Positions 5,412-6,121 of a DNA stretch of 6,121 nucleotides are shown piece by piece; position 1 is the stretch's first letter, and each line of letters starts with the position of its first letter. The position numbers and the translations under genes were made by a program. The notes beneath the pieces are model-generated. The model ran no database searches, was not told the origin of the DNA, and saw only the letters and a program-made list of their open reading frames with translations. This DNA is from Thermoleophilaceae bacterium (GTDB lineage: Bacteria > Actinomycetota > Thermoleophilia > Solirubrobacterales > Thermoleophilaceae), in assembly GCA_013811765.1 (NCBI GenBank), contig JACCUO010000036.1:1-6121 (forward strand), written 5' to 3'.

Positions 5412-6121
5412 CTACGCGGCCCGAGCCGCCGGTACGAGCCGCAGCCGGTCGGGCACGAACGGCACGACCACCCGCTTGACGTACTCGGCTCCGCCCGTGA
5501 CGATTGCCTTGCGAACCGCGGCCGGGGGTAGCGGCGCGAAGCCGTACTCATCTCGCAGGCGGTCAGGCAGCAGTGCGATGGTGATGAAGTTGACCGTCTC
5601 GAGCAGCGGGCGCGCCATCCACGGCACGGGCGGCTCCAACACGATCTTGCGGGCCCGATCGCGGGCCCAGTCGGTTACGCGCAGCGTGTCGCCCTCGAGC
5701 ATCTCTCGCCGATAGTCCTCCAGATCCTCGAGCGTGTCCGGCATGTGGCCGCGCGGCAGGCCGAACAGCTCGCCGACCACCTTGTAGTCCTCCCAGTAGG
5801 CGGCCTCCCCTTCGCGGGACATCGAGCCGACGTACTTCCGGTAGACGACGATGCCGCTGTCAACGAGCGTGAAGAGCACCCACAGCAGCAGGTCGGGCTG
5901 GTCGGCCCGGTAGGTGGTGCCCGCCGGGTAGCGCGCCACAGGCTCCGTGATCGCGCCCTTCACCTTGCGGTGCATCGCCCGCACCCGCTTCGTCACCCGG
6001 GCAACCTCCTCGCGGGAGCCGAAGCCGATCGTCCTCATCACCTGAGCCGTCCTGGCCAGACGGTCATAGGGCTCGTCCATGGCGGTCGAGTGCGCCAGCA
6101 GGCCCTTCACGGCCAGCGGGT
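5412..6121 (-). CDS. Oxygenase MpaB-type / DUF2236 domain protein, 5' end outside the window
   Basis: Belongs to the DUF2236 family of helical, probable haem-b proteins that includes fungal MpaB and the rubber oxygenase Lcp; bacterial members are mostly uncharacterised. Counting from the GTG at 6110, LLAHS (4-8) and YDRLARTAQ (15-23) give the R-x-x-x-T pattern (Arg17, Thr21) that is conserved in Lcp. AMHRKVKG (45-52) contains His47, at a spacing that fits the Lcp haem ligand. LLLWVLFTLVDSGIVVYRKY (74-93) and the stretch ending in LEDYRREML (130-138) are typical family segments. The frame stays open to the window edge (Pro-Leu-Ala precede the GTG), and the family usually has some tens more residues before this point, so the start lies outside and GTG 6110 is not the start. 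The stop is TAG 5414-5412. Family confident; substrate and reaction unknown. Confidence 0.88.
   Translation of the reverse strand, partial: PLAVKGLLAHSTAMDEPYDRLARTAQVMRTIGFGSREEVARVTKRVRAMHRKVKGAITEPVARYPAGTTYRADQPDLLLWVLFTLVDSGIVVYRKYVGSMSREGEAAYWEDYKVVGELFGLPRGHMPDTLEDLEDYRREMLEGDTLRVTDWARDRARKIVLEPPVPWMARPLLETVNFITIALLPDRLRDEYGFAPLPPAAVRKAIVTGGAEYVKRVVVPFVPDRLRLVPAARAA

Overview
The window is very GC-rich (roughly two thirds or more G+C by eye). It looks like chromosomal DNA of an actinobacterium, most likely of the Thermoleophilia/Solirubrobacterales type. That placement rests on the gene families present (a SigB/SigF-type sigma factor, a short MetE-like protein, a DUF2236/MpaB-type oxygenase, an actinobacterial CmoB-like methyltransferase), on GTG starts and on codon use. 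It is an inference, not a measured assignment. No rRNA, tRNA, CRISPR, insertion sequence or phage gene is visible.

Layout. Bases 1-2934 carry three plus-strand genes. The first is an aldehyde dehydrogenase that is cut by the left edge. The second is a class I SAM-dependent methyltransferase whose GTG start overlaps the dehydrogenase stop by four bases. The third is a Uma2-family (DUF820) PD-(D/E)XK nuclease-like protein. Bases 2981-6121 carry three minus-strand genes, read from right to left: an MpaB-type oxygenase cut by the right edge, a stand-alone MetE-core methyltransferase-like protein, and a group 3 RNA polymerase sigma factor. The two blocks converge at a 46-base gap (2935-2980) with no convincing terminator.

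How the genes may work together. The dehydrogenase and methyltransferase are probably translationally coupled and may act in one pathway, but the sequence does not name the substrate. The Uma2 gene is probably a separate unit. The MetE-like gene has its own good ribosome-binding site and a 160-base upstream region with two hairpins that compete for the same bases. The sigma gene has its own recognisable promoter (TTGACG, 17 bases, TAACCT), and a perfect inverted repeat straddles the -35 box. It may therefore be regulated on its own even though it lies behind the MetE-like gene.

No clearly undescribed multi-gene system was found. The most interesting signals are regulatory: the dyad over the sigma-factor promoter, the mutually exclusive hairpins upstream of the MetE-like gene, and the ambiguous, compositionally different N-terminus of the sigma factor. 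One protein-level oddity is the predicted loss of the classical third zinc ligand in the MetE-like enzyme.
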